From assembly GCA_022478985.1 (NCBI GenBank), contig JAKSZP010008034.1, forward strand, positions 102,807 to 166,806: a stretch of DNA of 64,000 nt. Reading direction: 5' to 3'. Source of the DNA: Massospora cicadina. Lineage: Eukaryota; Entomophthoromycota; Entomophthoromycetes; Entomophthorales; Entomophthoraceae. The translations under genes were made by a program, and so were the position numbers. Under the pieces are notes generated by a model, which was not told the DNA's origin, made no database searches, and saw only the letters and a program-made list of their open reading frames with translations. Shown here in pieces: positions 11,201-23,913 of this stretch (positions are counted from its first letter, which is position 1; each line of letters starts with the position of its first letter).

Positions 11201-13935
11201 CAGTATCAATAAGGTATCATAGCTTTCAAGGAGTACTACCTTTGCCACTGAACGTGAATGCAATCATATACCTTAAGGGAAGATCTTAGTAAGCTCTAAG
11301 ATAATGGTGTCACAAAAAGTCTTATCTTTTGGGATTGTTTATGATAGTAAGAATATACATGTTAAAAGGGCTTCATAAGTCATACTTATATCTAAGAAAA
11401 ATCTATCTAAAGTATTAGTTAATAGATGGGTGGTAGCGGCACATGATAAGGAAACAAAAATAATAACTTGGTTATAGAGGATGACAATAAGGGCTTTTTA
11501 AGAATTTAAAATATGTTTTGAAAGTTCTATGTCCATAAATGCAAAAGGATAGCAAATGTGAGTATTTCCACCCCTTAAAATAGAATAAGGCAAAAGTAAA
11601 CTCATTGAAGATAATGTTGTTATAACACAAAGTAGCATTATCCAGTTCAGTTTCAGGATTAATGTTTTTTTATAACCTCCATTAGCTTTACAGCTTATGC
11701 ATCCTATACCATTATCATAAATCCCGTGGGCTATCATCAATATTGCGCTCTAATCCCATTGGAGCACCAGTTCAGGTACCCTTTAGATTAAACTTTGGCT
11801 ACCTAGAAAATTAAGTTTTGGATCCAGGTATTCATAAAATCGCAATTATCTGTCCATAAATTAGTGCTCCTATTTACAACTTAAATTTTGTAGTATGAAT
11901 TATGATTTGGGACATAAGGACACTCTAAATGATTTATCAACTTCTATTTTTGACTACTCGATGGTAATCCAACTGTCAACTGAGTTTATGGAATCAAAAA
12001 ATGATTTAACTTAGAGTCTTGCCATTGTGGCGGCATAAAATATCAATACTCACTATAATGACATTATCTGAATAAATTTACTTTGCCAACATGGTGGTAA
12101 TCAAAATTATAATGCACATATAAAAAAAGAGAATGTTGTTTTTCCATTATGGCGGCAATGAATAGCTTAATAGTTGTCCAACTGTCAGTTAAGATCATTG
12201 TTTAGCCAACCAAATTTAGACAGGTGTCATCTCATCTCTTTATATAATTAACAATGTTACGTTGACCAAATATTGAATAAACTCAGGTTAAAGGTATATT
12301 AAAACACAATATAGTTTGCTTCTTAAAATAGACTGTTTTAGCCTCAGAGTCAGCAAGGATTAGCTCAAAGTAGTACTTTAAACTTTATAATATTTTTGTT
12401 GCAAACATAGAGCATGTTATCTTTTTAAAGTTATAATAGTGAAGTCAGCTTTCTAATAATATTGTCATTTCAACCCTCCATACTTATATATATACCATCT
12501 TTCGCTCAATTTCAAGTTGAAGAAAGTTTTGAGGTAGAGTTAACTAACTTAATATTCCATCAATCCACCATGTTTATCATATTAGAATCCTTTGTATAAT
12601 TCAGAGAATTTTTTGGGCATTTAAAACTATCAATTAAATCAATAACACTTCCATCTTTACTAATGATATGTAGGTACAAATGTTGAAATTTCAACCTCAG
12701 GAACTTTAAAATCTTTTTTGGGAAAGGTGTGTCCAAATTGGGTCATGGCTTAGATTCTATTGTGGTAAGAAATGGTATTAATGGAGGGTTAATAGAGATT
12801 TGTCTTTTAAATTGCACTAAAAGATGTTAGTATTAAAATTATACAGTTTGGCATATCTCATTAACAAAAACATTTCTATATTTAAAGGCAATACTTAATT
12901 TTTTATTTTATTCTTTAGAAAAATAATTAACTGTTATAGCACCCTTGCACCTTGATAGAGCTGGATTTCCTTTAAGTTTGAAACTATGTCTTAAAGTATG
13001 TAACTCAATTTATAAATTCTTATAAATTAATATAAATTCTTAAAGTTAATCTATTTTTTCATAAAATTTCTTAAAGCTTCCACTGATTTTTTTACTTAAT
13101 GGATTATACTAAATCTTGATATTGACTATTCTATAAGCATAAAGAGATAGCTAGAAGGCGGTATCAGCCCTCAAAAACGATTGATCCATCATTTCTAGTC
13201 TTTGGGTGACAAAATTTGTTTTAAAGTGAAATGGGACTGATTACTGGAAGGATTATAGATAAAACTATATAGTGCATTTTTATTTAGATTATTAATTAAA
13301 ATATAATATAATATAATATGGGCTATCCTTTATATGAGAACTAAGATGATGCAATTAGATTGCACATAATCTATGGTAACAATTCCTGTCTTTGAAATAA
13401 ATTTTTTATAAATAAAAAGATGTGATAGTCTTGATTTTACATGAAAATATATTCCTTATCCCTTAATTACTGGTAGCACCATATGCCTATAGAACTATTT
13501 GTCGTTTTTTCAAAATTAGGAATCTTAGAAAAAAAGTAATTTAAATAGAAACAAATAGCTAGACATGTTTTATTCTTTTTACTGACTTTAATATTTTAAG
13601 AAAAAACTAATTGATGCAGAATTTTTTGGATGTTCCCTAACTCCGCCCTGTTCTATCTATATGAATTAAATATAAAATATGTTTATCTTGTTTATTACTA
13701 CAACTTAAACTTTAGGGTGATGATTCTCGCCATTTACTGGTTTTAAATAAAGCCTGAGACTCATTACTAATGGCATTAATATGAGAAAAATTGTTGTTTA
13801 AATGTCATAGGTATCTGAAATATCATATAATGTTATCAAAATCTCATCTAAATGAATTTTTAGTCACAATACAGAAGATAATAAAGGTCAGAACTATAAA
13901 GGCTCATAGTCCTTTTGTTATAAAAATTGTCTGAG
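8233..13935. other. AT-rich intergenic stretch without recognised features
   Basis: There are no long ORFs, LTR pairs or RT/integrase/transposase motifs on either strand. The sequence is strongly AT-rich with many homopolymer A/T runs. It is presumably very old transposon debris. Small repeated words occur near 11960-12190 (see findings). Confidence 0.5.
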
Positions 13936-13951
13936 AATAATAATCATGGAG
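13936..13951 (+). repeat. Left target-site duplication of LINE 1
   Basis: AATAATAATCATGGAG, identical to 19236-19251. The length and AT-rich start are typical of endonuclease-primed LINE integration. It defines the 5' end of the element at 13952. Confidence 0.93.
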
Positions 13952-14055
13952 CGACCTTTCTTACTTTTCTTTCTAATTGCAATCACTTTTGCAACTTATT
14001 CAATTCAAGACTGAATCTAGTTTGATAATCTCACAGAGGAGATTAGTCTGCGCCC

Positions 14056-15471
14056 ATGTCAGGGAGCAGTTGGGCAAGTAAGGTAAGAGGAGCAGGTGGA
14101 AGGCCCACGGCCTCCAACGTTCAAAAACGCCCCAGAGAAACTGGTGGAATAGACAAAAATTTTAAAAAACTGGCAGTCACTACTTCCCCAGAGATACTCG
14201 TATGGCAAGCATAATGCAATTAGTACATCAACACACCACACTCCCAGCCACTTTCATCGGTGGAATTTGGAGTCCACGTGTTTCTGGACATCCAACAAAT
14301 GGCCTTACAGGAAAAATTTTGTGAAGATGTGCACACAATTTTCCCAACTGTGGTGTATGTTGCACCTCACTCCATGTCACGCAGTTGGCTGGACCTAGGT
14401 TTTGAAAGCAAAGAGGCAGCAGATGAGGCTGCAGCGGTGTGCATAGTGGTTGACCTCCCCAAAGGGCAATGGGTCATCAAAGCCAAATGCACCAGATAGA
14501 CAAAATCAAACCAAATTTTCCTCACGTTTGACTTTTTGCCTACTATGGTAAAACGTGACATTTTGGAACAACACCTGAAAGATGGTCTCGCCGTATACAG
14601 CAAAATTCAATCTTTCAAAATGTAACACTTCACACTGATGCCACACCTGTGCACCGGCAAAGCCATCATAGTCCTGACCCCAACCAAGGAGATTGCAAAG
14701 GACCTAACCCAGATCCCGCACTCCACTTTTATTGATATTGCAGGGCATACCACCCACCCATTCTGGGTGACCGTGGACAGCGCGCCCCCCATTTGCACCC
14801 ACTGTGATGCATTCGGCCATAAGGCGCATGCATGCCCCATCAAGGAGGGTGTCACATTTCAAGAGCACCCCTCAGCGGCCATGGCCAGCGGAGAGGCGCA
14901 CTATGAACCAACCGCAAGCACCAAAGAGGCTTTCCTGTGGGGAGCACAAGGCTGCTACCTACTGGTAAAGCCTATCTCCCCACAATAGTGGAAGAAGGCC
15001 AAGAAGGCCCACAGGACCACAGCCAAGGAAGCAGCCAAAGCCACCACGGCTATCCCACACTCACAACGCCAGGAGGACATGGAAACCTTCGCAGCGCAAG
15101 CAACTTGGGAATCCATCAACCAATCAGATTGGGAAGCCCATGATGAGTGGGCCACTCAATCTGAGGATCCGATGGGGGATTTGATCTCACCCAATCGTTG
15201 TACTCAAGCTCTGGTCAAAACTGACTTGGGACCCATCCCAACTAAAAAAAAATTTTTAACCCACTCATTGGTGCACCAAACTCATCCGCACCGCAAAAAA
15301 ATTTGTCCAACATTGGGAAAACAAAAAGCGAAGGCTAAAGCCAACGCAACTCTTTCCACAAAAATTAACAAAAACCCCAATAGTGTTGCTACTAACACCC
15401 ATGCTGCTGTGAAGGCCCATAGGGATCTAGAGGAGGCTGGTGGGCCCAGGTGCCCATCCCCTCGCACCTAA
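14056..15471 (+). pseudogene. LINE 1 ORF1 (nucleic-acid-binding protein), with five in-frame stops
   Basis: A single reading frame of 471 codons from the ATG at 14056 to the TAA at 15469, broken by in-frame stops at 14212, 14221, 14497, 14623 and 14986 but by no visible frameshift. It carries a CCHC zinc knuckle (C-x2-C-x4-H-x4-C) at 14794-14835, CTHCDAFGHKAHAC. This is the usual RNA-binding motif of ORF1 proteins in this LINE group, which coat the element RNA. The C-terminal third is basic, with Lys/Ala-rich runs. The stop lies 6 bases before the ATG of ORF2, so the two ORFs would be translated from one RNA. It is a pseudogene in its present form. Confidence 0.85.
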
Positions 15472-15477
15472 GGTGTG

Positions 15478-16160
15478 ATGGGGGAAACCTTCACTTTAGG
15501 GACGCTGAATATCGCTGGACTCAAGGCCTCCCCATCCCAGGCTAAGAAACTGAGTTTTTTACAACACAATTTACCCGTGGATATCCTGGCCATCCAGGAG
15601 TCCCACTGTCCACGAGGTTCCAAGGAAGCTTGGAAAACAATGCTCCTCCCATCCCTATCCTTTTGGTTGAAGCACTGTGGGGTGCTAATTCAGAAAAATA
15701 ATTTCTTTCAAATTTTTATCTTTAGAAACATTCCTAAATGGCTGAGTTCTCGTTGTCACTTTCTCGTGGGCTGACGTAGTGCATGCAATCATCAACATCT
15801 ATGCCCCAAACGGTGCATGCGAGCATCAGGAATCTTTATCGTTGGTCAAATCCCTCCCACTACCCCCAGACTCTTTCCTAGTCGGCGACATGAACTGTTG
15901 GCTAAACACACCAACAGACCGGTGGCCTTCCTCACCTCACGCCCCCAGGGTCACATAGAACTGCGCATCCTAAAGGCCACCCTAGGGTTAATGGATGCAC
16001 TGCCACGACATGCCCCGCTGCCCAAAAACATGATGCATCCCCACATCCACAACGGCCAACTAAGGTCCATGACCCACATTAACCTTATCCTTACGCCAGC
16101 AAAATTCCAGCACCACATCTCCCACTTCAAAACAACAAAAATGGATTTCTCTGACCATTG
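15478..16160 (+). pseudogene. LINE 1 AP-endonuclease domain
   Basis: Begins FTLGTLNIAGL, with the catalytic Asn region, followed by ILAIQESHC carrying the catalytic Glu. After a frameshift it gives IINIYAPNG and SFLVGDMNCW (GDMN box), and it ends at KMDFSDH, the terminal SDH motif at about 16138-16158. All the signature boxes of the exonuclease-endonuclease-phosphatase fold can be seen, so only the frameshift near 15750 and a stop break this domain. Confidence 0.85.
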
Positions 16161-17094
16161 ACTGGTCTCGCTAACTTACCACCTACCTGTCACAGCTGCT
16201 AGGCCCCACTTTGGTAAGAAATATGCCCCTCCAAGCTCGCGTTGCCAGGATTTTCCACGTGGGTGGAAGCAGCAACTTTGGAAAAAAAGTTTGTTGCACC
16301 GTTTTGCGCGGACCCCATTTCCACATGGGCAACTTTCAAAGATGACACCATCTGCCACTCTCGCCATCTCTCCTCCAGATGCTCATGAGCCACATTGGCG
16401 GTCATTTCACATGCTCTGGCAGAGTTGGCACACCTGGATTCCAACATCCCAGCTACAGGATACAGCTCTGCATGGGGCCAGAAGTGGGTGGAGGCAACTG
16501 ACCACCTCAACTCACTTGAAAGGCAACACAAACATCGGGTTTGTGTTCAGTACAGGGCCACATGCATCACAAAAGGTAACAAGTGCACCACATATTTCTT
16601 TAAAAAAATTTTGCACCACGCCAGAGCGTGGCTTGCACACAGGTGCGAAGATCAGATGATTCCATTGTGGATACGCCAGCCAAAGTGGCAATTAAAACAC
16701 AAAAGTATTACTCCAAGTTGTACCAATCCAATCCAATTCAGCTGGCTAAAGTGGCGGAATTTCTTGACCGAGCCCACATCTGCACCATTTTCTGATACCT
16801 GGAAATAATGAATTTGATTACTCCAACTGAATTATGGACAGCCATTTGCGGTGCGCCAAACTGAAAATGCCAAGGCCCAGATGGCATTCCATATGAGTTC
16901 TACAATAAGTATTTCAAATATATATCCCCATTGCTGCTCGCCTCACTTAACCAAAGCCTGTTGGAAACGCGCCTCCTACCAGGAGGACATGAGGCCTTCA
17001 CTGTCACACTCTTCAAGAAAGGGGATAAGCTAGACTTAATCAACTGACACCCCATTTCTCTAAAAACACAGACACTAAAATTTTAACAAAAGTC

Positions 17095-17699
17095 ATGGCT
17101 AACTGTTTAGGGACTGTAGCATCTGCCACCATCTCCCCAGAACAATTTGAATTCATACCCAGAAGGTCAATTTGGGATAACGTGCACTCTGTGGCTAATG
17201 TATGTCAGTCCACAGCCTCTGGGGCACTTGTATTCTTGGACCAACAAAAGGCCTATGATAGAGTAAACTGGGAATACCTCAGGGCCTGCCTCCATCAATT
17301 CCGCCTACCCCCTCACTTCATCAACTGGGTGATGCTGCTCACGGAATCTGTAACAATGGCAGTACGTGGCCCTGGCTTCCTAACGGAAGTAGTCCACCCT
17401 CAAAGGGGCTTGCGACAAGGGGACCCCCTCAGCCCACTCTTATACAACTTCAGCCTTGCCCACTACTGCAAAATGTGAATGCCCAACTCACCAGGGTTCA
17501 TGTGCCAGGCCAAGCCCCAGTCAAGATAATAGCTTTCGCAGATTATTGTGTGGTTGGGGTGTCTAATAATCAAGATGCACGCGCTCTTGAAGCTCTCATC
17601 CAGAAGTATTCCCGGGTAAGCAACGCGGCACTGAATGCTTCCAAAACCGAAATCATCCTCCTTGGTCAGTTTCAGAACTGCTGGACCCCTAGCAATTAG
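17095..17699 (+). pseudogene. LINE 1 reverse transcriptase core, active site changed to FADY
   Basis: RT motifs are visible as FLDQQKAYDRVNW (first catalytic Asp, about 17236-17272), LRQGDPLSPLLYNF (about 17410-17450) and IIAFADYC (17529-17549). The catalytic FADD box reads FADY at 17535-17546, a single-base GAT-to-TAT change that removes the second Asp. A frameshift separates the second and third motifs at about 17475. The upstream fingers lie at about 16860-17090 in shifted frames. Confidence 0.88.
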
Positions 17700-17947
17700 T
17701 TCACAACCCGGCCCATCTGCTCACCCAGGTCCTCGCCCTACTAACTCAACATACACCGCCCACTGGTGCTCCCCTTTGCGCCACGTCCTACCATAGGACT
17801 GGTACGCCATCTGGGCGTGTGGATGGAGGCAGGCGTATACGCGTCAGCAGTAATGGAGTGCCTTATCTGGACAACGTGATGAAGTGAATCGCCTCTCTCA
17901 GAGCCCACCCTACTTCCCTTACTGGCAGGGTTGTTTTAGTCAACTCT

Positions 17948-18991
17948 ATGCTCCTATCCAAAGTCTTGTTTGGAGCCCACGCCATCCCCTTCTCCCCAAG
18001 CTTCTTCAAATCCTTGTATGCCTTGCTGCAAGGATGGCTTTGGTCAGGCCGCCCTCCACCAGTATGGCTAGAGGTCATGCTTGGCCCTCATCATCATGGT
18101 GGCATGGGCCTGCTTAACTTCAAAGTTCATGCTGCCAAGATCCTGGGCACCTGGATTGCGGCTGTCACCACCCCTACACTCCCCTCCCAACACTGGTCCC
18201 GCGCAGCCCGCTCCAACTTCTCCCGCGCCTTGGGCCTCAACAATCCATTGAACCCCCACTCCCTGATGAAATACCTCGCATCACACACATTGGCCACAGG
18301 TCCTCACGGGACTAAAACCCACTACAAACGAATCCTACTCTCCATGCGGAGCGCTGAGTGGAGAATTCATACTAGCGGACATACAACCCAAAGAGGCCGC
18401 CCCTCTCCTCAGTTCACACAAGAGGTACAGGGGCTACCCAACCACGATGGCGTGATCCCCATTCGACCCCATGTCCTATCCAGGGTGGACTACCTGGACA
18501 TGATGGACATCCCTTACTCCATTGAGACCCAAAAAACTATCTGGAAATATGTACACCATCCTCTGTTGCAGCCTCAAGTCCGCTCCCATGTGTGGCGCTG
18601 CCTGAGGCAGGTGTATCATACAGCTGAGCGCTCTAACGCTTTACACTCATCCTGCGTCATGTGTGGCCAGTACAGAACGCTGTTCCACCGCCTAGAGAAG
18701 TGCCCTACCTCTAAAGTGATATGGCGTGAAGTTCAACGTCTGCTGGGCCAGGATCAAACGCATCCCTTCAGTCTGTCAAGAGATATGTTTTCTCTATCAA
18801 TGGCCCCCTCTCTTCCACCCTCCCTCCGTGCTTTGGTGGTTGCAATCGCCATGTGGACCATCCACACAATTGTCTTAGATGCTATTGCAGGCTCCACCCC
18901 CGCCCTCCAAGAAGCTGTCCACAGATTCTGGTCTCATTTGGTGGACCACTTTCAAGCGTGGATGTTTGGATACCTCCCACCGCGTCGCTGA
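17948..18991 (+). pseudogene. LINE 1 ORF2 C-terminal region with CCHC zinc finger
   Basis: This is the longest open frame of the window (347 codons) and is uninterrupted. It continues the RT thumb (LLSKVLFGAHAIPFSP) and ends with C-x2-C-x7-H-x4-C at 18653-18703. That finger is standard near the C-terminus of L1/Tad-type ORF2 proteins, where it helps target or RNA binding. The intact frame over 1 kb supports a relatively recent insertion. Confidence 0.85.
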
Positions 18992-19235
18992 CAGCTGGTC
19001 TCCTCCTGGTTCCCAGTCTGGTTCATCAAATCAGACCTCTTCCTCCACACGTGTTCAGTTGTGGCTACGGCCCCTCCACACGTTCCCTCCCCCTCCCCAT
19101 AAATGGCGTTTCCGCTGGCAGCAAGAGATAGCATCGCTTCTCTGGGGTGCCTTCCCTGGTACTAAGTTTTGTCTCTTGTGAGTCATATTTGGAAGTGTCC
19201 ATCCCATGGTCAGCCTTCCTCGCAATAAATTTAAA

Positions 19236-19251
19236 AATAATAATCATGGAG
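19236..19251 (+). repeat. Right target-site duplication of LINE 1
   Basis: AATAATAATCATGGAG, identical to the left copy. It directly follows the element 3' end GCAATAAATTTAA. There is no long poly-A tail, only a short A/T-rich end. Confidence 0.93.
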
Positions 19252-21917
19252 AGCCAATAGCAACAGTACTATGGACTGAGATGATAATAATTTTTAAAGC
19301 CCAAATTTTATAAATCTTTTTGATAGAGAATTTTCTTATCAAAATTCAGATTAATATGTAAACTTGAGTTCTTAATGAACAATTAATACTTGGAATGACA
19401 TGGTTACAGTCAGTAAATGGAACATTTTTAAAGATATTGAGGAGATGTGAGGAAAATAAAAGTTTAAATACATACCAATAGCCCCACAAACGTTCTTAGA
19501 GCAGATTTTTTGGGCAACCAAAGATCTAAATTGGAAAATCCCCAAGAGGAGGGAGGGGTGAGAGGTCATTAAAGTCTCAGGTATAAATGGTTGCATGCTT
19601 TTGGCAACACTAAAAGGAGGGATATACTCCTCAAGCAGGAGTGCAGTTTGCATTGTGCTTAATAATTACTATCCAGCAATTATCTGTGGCTATCAAAACC
19701 GCTGTTATAAGGAGTAAATGTTCCCAGAAAGATAGATAGCGCCTTTGAATGGGGAGCCAGGTTAAAGAATACAGTAGAAGTAGGGTATTTGAATACTCAA
19801 TTTTTCCCAATTTTAGTTGAGACATATTGCACAGCAAAACAGAGCTTATTAATATGAAAGAATCTTAAGGGGTTTCAGGTATATTTGAGTCATATGTAGA
19901 ATATTAACCAGCGCTGATTCCATTGGTTGATGAACCCTTTCCTAATTAAAGTTAATTAAAATTAATTACTTTTTTGACTTCATTGAACTTTGGGTAATGG
20001 TGGCGACAAATCTAGTTTTTGCAAAGTTTCTGTCTCCATATAAATTTCTGCAAAGTGTTTTTTCCAAATTACAAACTAACAAAAGAAAAAATAGAGAAGA
20101 AAGTGGAACATTAAATGCAGCAATTAACCCTATTTTACACAGAGTGAGCCTGTGGGAATGATTGGGATTGAATATGGGACTGGAAATGGTTGCTGAGATC
20201 AGATTTCTCTCAATATCTAGTTTTAAAGCTAAACTAGTCTCAGAGCCATTCCAGTGTGTATAGGGACATAATTCAGGATGTTAAAGAGGAAGTACTCTAT
20301 TGGTGGCGCCTCAGGACTGGGTGAAAGTGAGGGACTGGTGGTCTGAACCTCATGCAACTGCTCCTGCAGTTTGAATCTCAGAGCTCATGAGGGAGTTTTC
20401 TTAATTTAATTTTAACTTGAGGATAAGATTGGCATAGGGCATGGCTACCTTGACCCAAGCATATATAGGGTAAAAACTAGCAAATGTCCAATGTGAGGGA
20501 TTGATACCTCTTATTGTGAAGCAAGGAGTCAAGGGGTTGTTGATATTTTGTAAAAATTACTGCATGATCCGTTCACAGTGTGTCAATTTATGATTCACAC
20601 CTTTATATTTTTATTAATGTGATATAATCTCCCTTTATTTAAGATAAGATGACCAGGGGACAGAAATTACTGACTTCTCTAAGAGCGAAATTAAAAACCC
20701 TGAAAATGAACCAAAACAATTAAAATGAGCGCCTGAAATGAAAAAAAAACTAATAACACAACCAACCAGGTATAAGAGCGAAAAACTGTTCATCTGATCC
20801 ATGTGGAAGGGGAGAAAAGGGAGGCTTATCCCTGGTGGCATCTTCTAAATTCAGATCGAGTTATGGGCCAAGACGCAGAACAAGTTAGTAAGGGTTTCAG
20901 CAGTATGCAGCTTTGATATTTCTTAAAGGCAAAGTAACAAAAAATATATATTCATGGATAAGTTTACAATAAAAATGACAAGAGCTTCTTCAGCTTGGGT
21001 AAAGTCATCAAGGAGCTTAATGAATTTGGCAATATTGGTGTGAGTGATTTTGGATTTTGGATAATGTGCTACCCCCACAAAGTTTTTGGATTGTGTCATT
21101 TGTATTTTATTAAATTTAAAAGGTTTTTCTTGCCCATAGGGACAAGGACAATGGAATGTCAGGAGAAGGGATATCCACTGCAAGGATCACCACTGACTTG
21201 CTGACAGCCTTTTAAAGGGACAGTCTGGTGAGGCAGCCGCAGTTGAAGCAGCTGATGGTCACTTCAGAATAGAGAATCGTTCATCTGTGGGGCATAGTTT
21301 TAGGGTTAATTAGGCATCATACTTGGTATGTAAAAAAGTTTTAGGTGGAGATCAAATGATTTAATAAAATCACTTGATTTATTAACCTCAGTCAGTAAAT
21401 GATTAACAAACTGATTTCTAAATTTCATGGTGTATAAACCTAAGATCTGTCATCAGTCCCGCGTTCAGAGATATAAAATATAGTTTTTAGAAATTTTAAA
21501 TTTATCTAAATTTTTGAAGCGCAAAATTGCATAGGGTTTATCATAATAAAGTCAAATTGTATATAGTATGAACTCTTTAACTACAGATTTACAGAAGAAA
21601 AGTCATACATCATTGATTACATATTATATGGATAGGTAAAAATAGAACTTAAATCACAGGCCTCTAATTGTAGACTTGTCATTTAATAGCATCCATAATA
21701 GATAATCACTAGTATGGCCTGTGGTATTAGATAAAGGAGCAAAAAAAACAATATACTAAAAACCAATAGATAACAGTTTTTTAATAGATGAAATTTGAAG
21801 TTTAATATAAAATTTAAATTATATTGTTTTATAGAGGATTTTATACAAAGTTTTAGATAGAAAACCTGAAACTAATTAATAATTTATTATTTTCTCATAT
21901 AGATATTTGAAAACATT
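19252..21917. other. AT-rich stretch without recognised gene
   Basis: The short ORFs (the longest is 93 codons) have no recognisable motif on either strand. A G-richer patch at 20100-21300 may be a very old element, but no domain or terminal repeat supports this. Confidence 0.4.
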
Positions 21918-21967
21918 AAAATCTGTACTGGAGGGACCATCTAGTACTAAAAAAATCTGTACTGGAG
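21918..21967 (+). mobile_element. Micro-insertion 2 (18 bp) with 16-bp target duplication
   Basis: AAAATCTGTACTGGAG occurs at 21918-21933 and 21952-21967. Only 18 bases, GGACCATCTAGTACTAAA, lie between them. They are the same 3' end as in micro-insertion 1, cut shorter at the 5' side. Confidence 0.85.
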
Positions 21968-23913
21968 ATAAACTTTAATATACTTATACAAGCACTTAAA
22001 CATAAGTGTAATTAAGGAAACTATGCCAACATTTTATAATCAATATATACTAGTATTTACATCTTTTTTGCTAACTTACAATAATGAACAATCAAAGTGA
22101 TTCATTATTTTCTAAAGTATGATATCAATTGCTAATGCGCATGATAATTATAGCAACCTATATTGAAAAAACTTTTAAAAGTTGAAAATTAAAAAACTTC
22201 AGGATAGCCTTGACTATACTGTACATTATATTCATAATAGAAGGCCCAATGATGCATGCTATGTTTATGCTAAAAAAACGCAAAACAAACAATAGATCTT
22301 TTCAGGACCCCATGTATCAGAAAGGTTGCAAAGTTATGTGAATATGATAAGGGGCACAGGCAACCCATTCATAAAAACTGCAGCAGTTAATTCACTGTGA
22401 GGGGCTAGTTTTGTCAGGCCAGAGAAACCAGATGTTGAATGTAGCATGACAACATGACCTCTAGATCTGTAATGGACAAATAGGTCAAAGCAGGGAGAAA
22501 CTGAGGGTGGTATTACTTCTGGGCTGAAGTCAAATAAGACCAGGGAACAAGTGAAGGGATATGAGGATACTGTAAGAAGTCCTGTACAAAGAGCTTTGGA
22601 AACAAATTTTGAGTAAACAAAGGCGCCAAGTCACAAACTATAACACCCAATCTTCTAAGAGGTATTTGGCTGCCACGGTGGAGGAAGGCTATAGAGAGAA
22701 TCTAAGTATGATTGAACTCAAAAAATTCGGCTTACTTGTTGTTTAATTACTTGTGTCCTTGTGGCCCTAAGAAAAGTAGCATAAAAGAGCAAATATAAAA
22801 AACAACAACAGTATGCTATTATTATTATGGTATTATGAGATTGAGATAAAGAGACTGGGAAATCAAAGTCTAGTTAAGGAGGCCTTTATATCACATAGTT
22901 AGAGAAATATCCTTAGATATTCTAGCCCTAATTATAAACTACAAAAGTACTATAAAAACCCATAGTATCAATTTATTTCAAAGAGTTCACTTTATATAAA
23001 CATTGATAATTAGTAAAAATTGAAACAAAAATGCTAATATATGTCACTTGCATCAGATCAAGCATTTGTGGCCAAATTTGCCCAACAATCAATTATTATA
23101 ACATACACCATTTATTTAATTAGCACAAAAACATATCACCAATTGGCAAACGCGCCTGGATAGACTACCAGCTTAGTTTAAGGATATTATATACAGCTCA
23201 AAAAATAAAATATAAAATTAGGTTAGGTCTAAACTTAACTGTGGCAGCAGTTCAGAATATCTATTACCAAGATTAAAGAATCCTTTGAAAATTACAACTT
23301 TTACCTTATTGTAAAGAACTAAAGAGGATGTATACGCCCTGCCTATATATTGGTTAAAGCTTCTTTAACATTTTATTTGATGTAATGCTTTGATACCATC
23401 ATTGTGTTTTACAATCTGACTTTTAGAGGCTGTGACTAGGATAATTAGTTTTTTAGGTAAATGTTGTATTGGCCTAAATTAAAGCTGTGAGCAACAGCAT
23501 CCAGATTGTTGATAGAGATACATTATAAGTTTATAGAATAATTGGAATTAGCTATTATCTAGGTGAAGTTGATTTAAGAAATCATCTTATATGTTTATTA
23601 TTGTATATATGTATAGGTAAGCTTATTTCATAACTTCTTTTAAAAAATGAACCAAAAGTAAAATAAATCTGGTACAAATATTTGTTAAATTAGGAGGGAG
23701 AATATAGTATGGGTTATTTTTTATTATAAAGTAGAAATAAAAGTATATAAAAAAGTAAAAATGATATATAGGATCTTAATCAAAATAGTATCATCTCAAC
23801 TGAGCATTAAATAAATTTTGTTTCTTCAAATGGGTCATGGATTTTGAGTATTAGGTCAATAGTTATTTTTCTGATTGGTCTGATTACATACTAAACTTAA
23901 AAATGCCAACTAC
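21968..23913. other. AT-rich stretch without recognised gene
   Basis: No open frame above 60 codons and no LTR, RT or transposase motif. I see nothing further in it. Confidence 0.45.

Larger units (their letters stand above)
15478..18991 (+). pseudogene. LINE 1 ORF2 polyprotein (endonuclease, RT, C-terminal zinc finger), frameshifted
   Basis: ORF2 starts with an ATG at 15478, right after ORF1, and can be followed to a stop at 18991 through several frameshifts: near 15750, between 16290 and 17090, near 17475, and between 17700 and 17948. Domains in order are AP-endonuclease (15478-16160), linker, reverse transcriptase (about 16850-17700), and a long C-terminal region ending with a CCHC motif. 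The protein would nick target DNA and copy the element RNA at the nick. The order and the FLDQQKAYDRV wording place it in the L1/Tad-like group. Confidence 0.85.
13936..19251 (+). mobile_element. Near full-length LINE with 16-bp target duplication (LINE 1)
   Basis: The 16-base word AATAATAATCATGGAG flanks the element at 13936-13951 and 19236-19251. That leaves a 5.28-kb insertion with a 5' leader, ORF1 (zinc knuckle), ORF2 (endonuclease, RT, C-terminal CCHC) and a 3' end CTCGCAATAAATTTAA. It is clearly richer in G+C than its surroundings, and its frames are the least damaged in the window, so it is one of the younger insertions. It belongs to the L1/Tad-like group of apurinic-endonuclease LINEs. 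In-frame stops, frameshifts and a changed RT active site make it inactive. Confidence 0.93.

Noticed and set aside
14367..18259. Minus-strand ORFs within LINE 1 (14367-14603, 14607-14855, 14955-15155, 15282-15467, 16199-16531, 17863-18078, 18068-18259).
   Set aside because: They are shadows of the GC-richer coding strand of LINE 1. The + strand carries all domain motifs.
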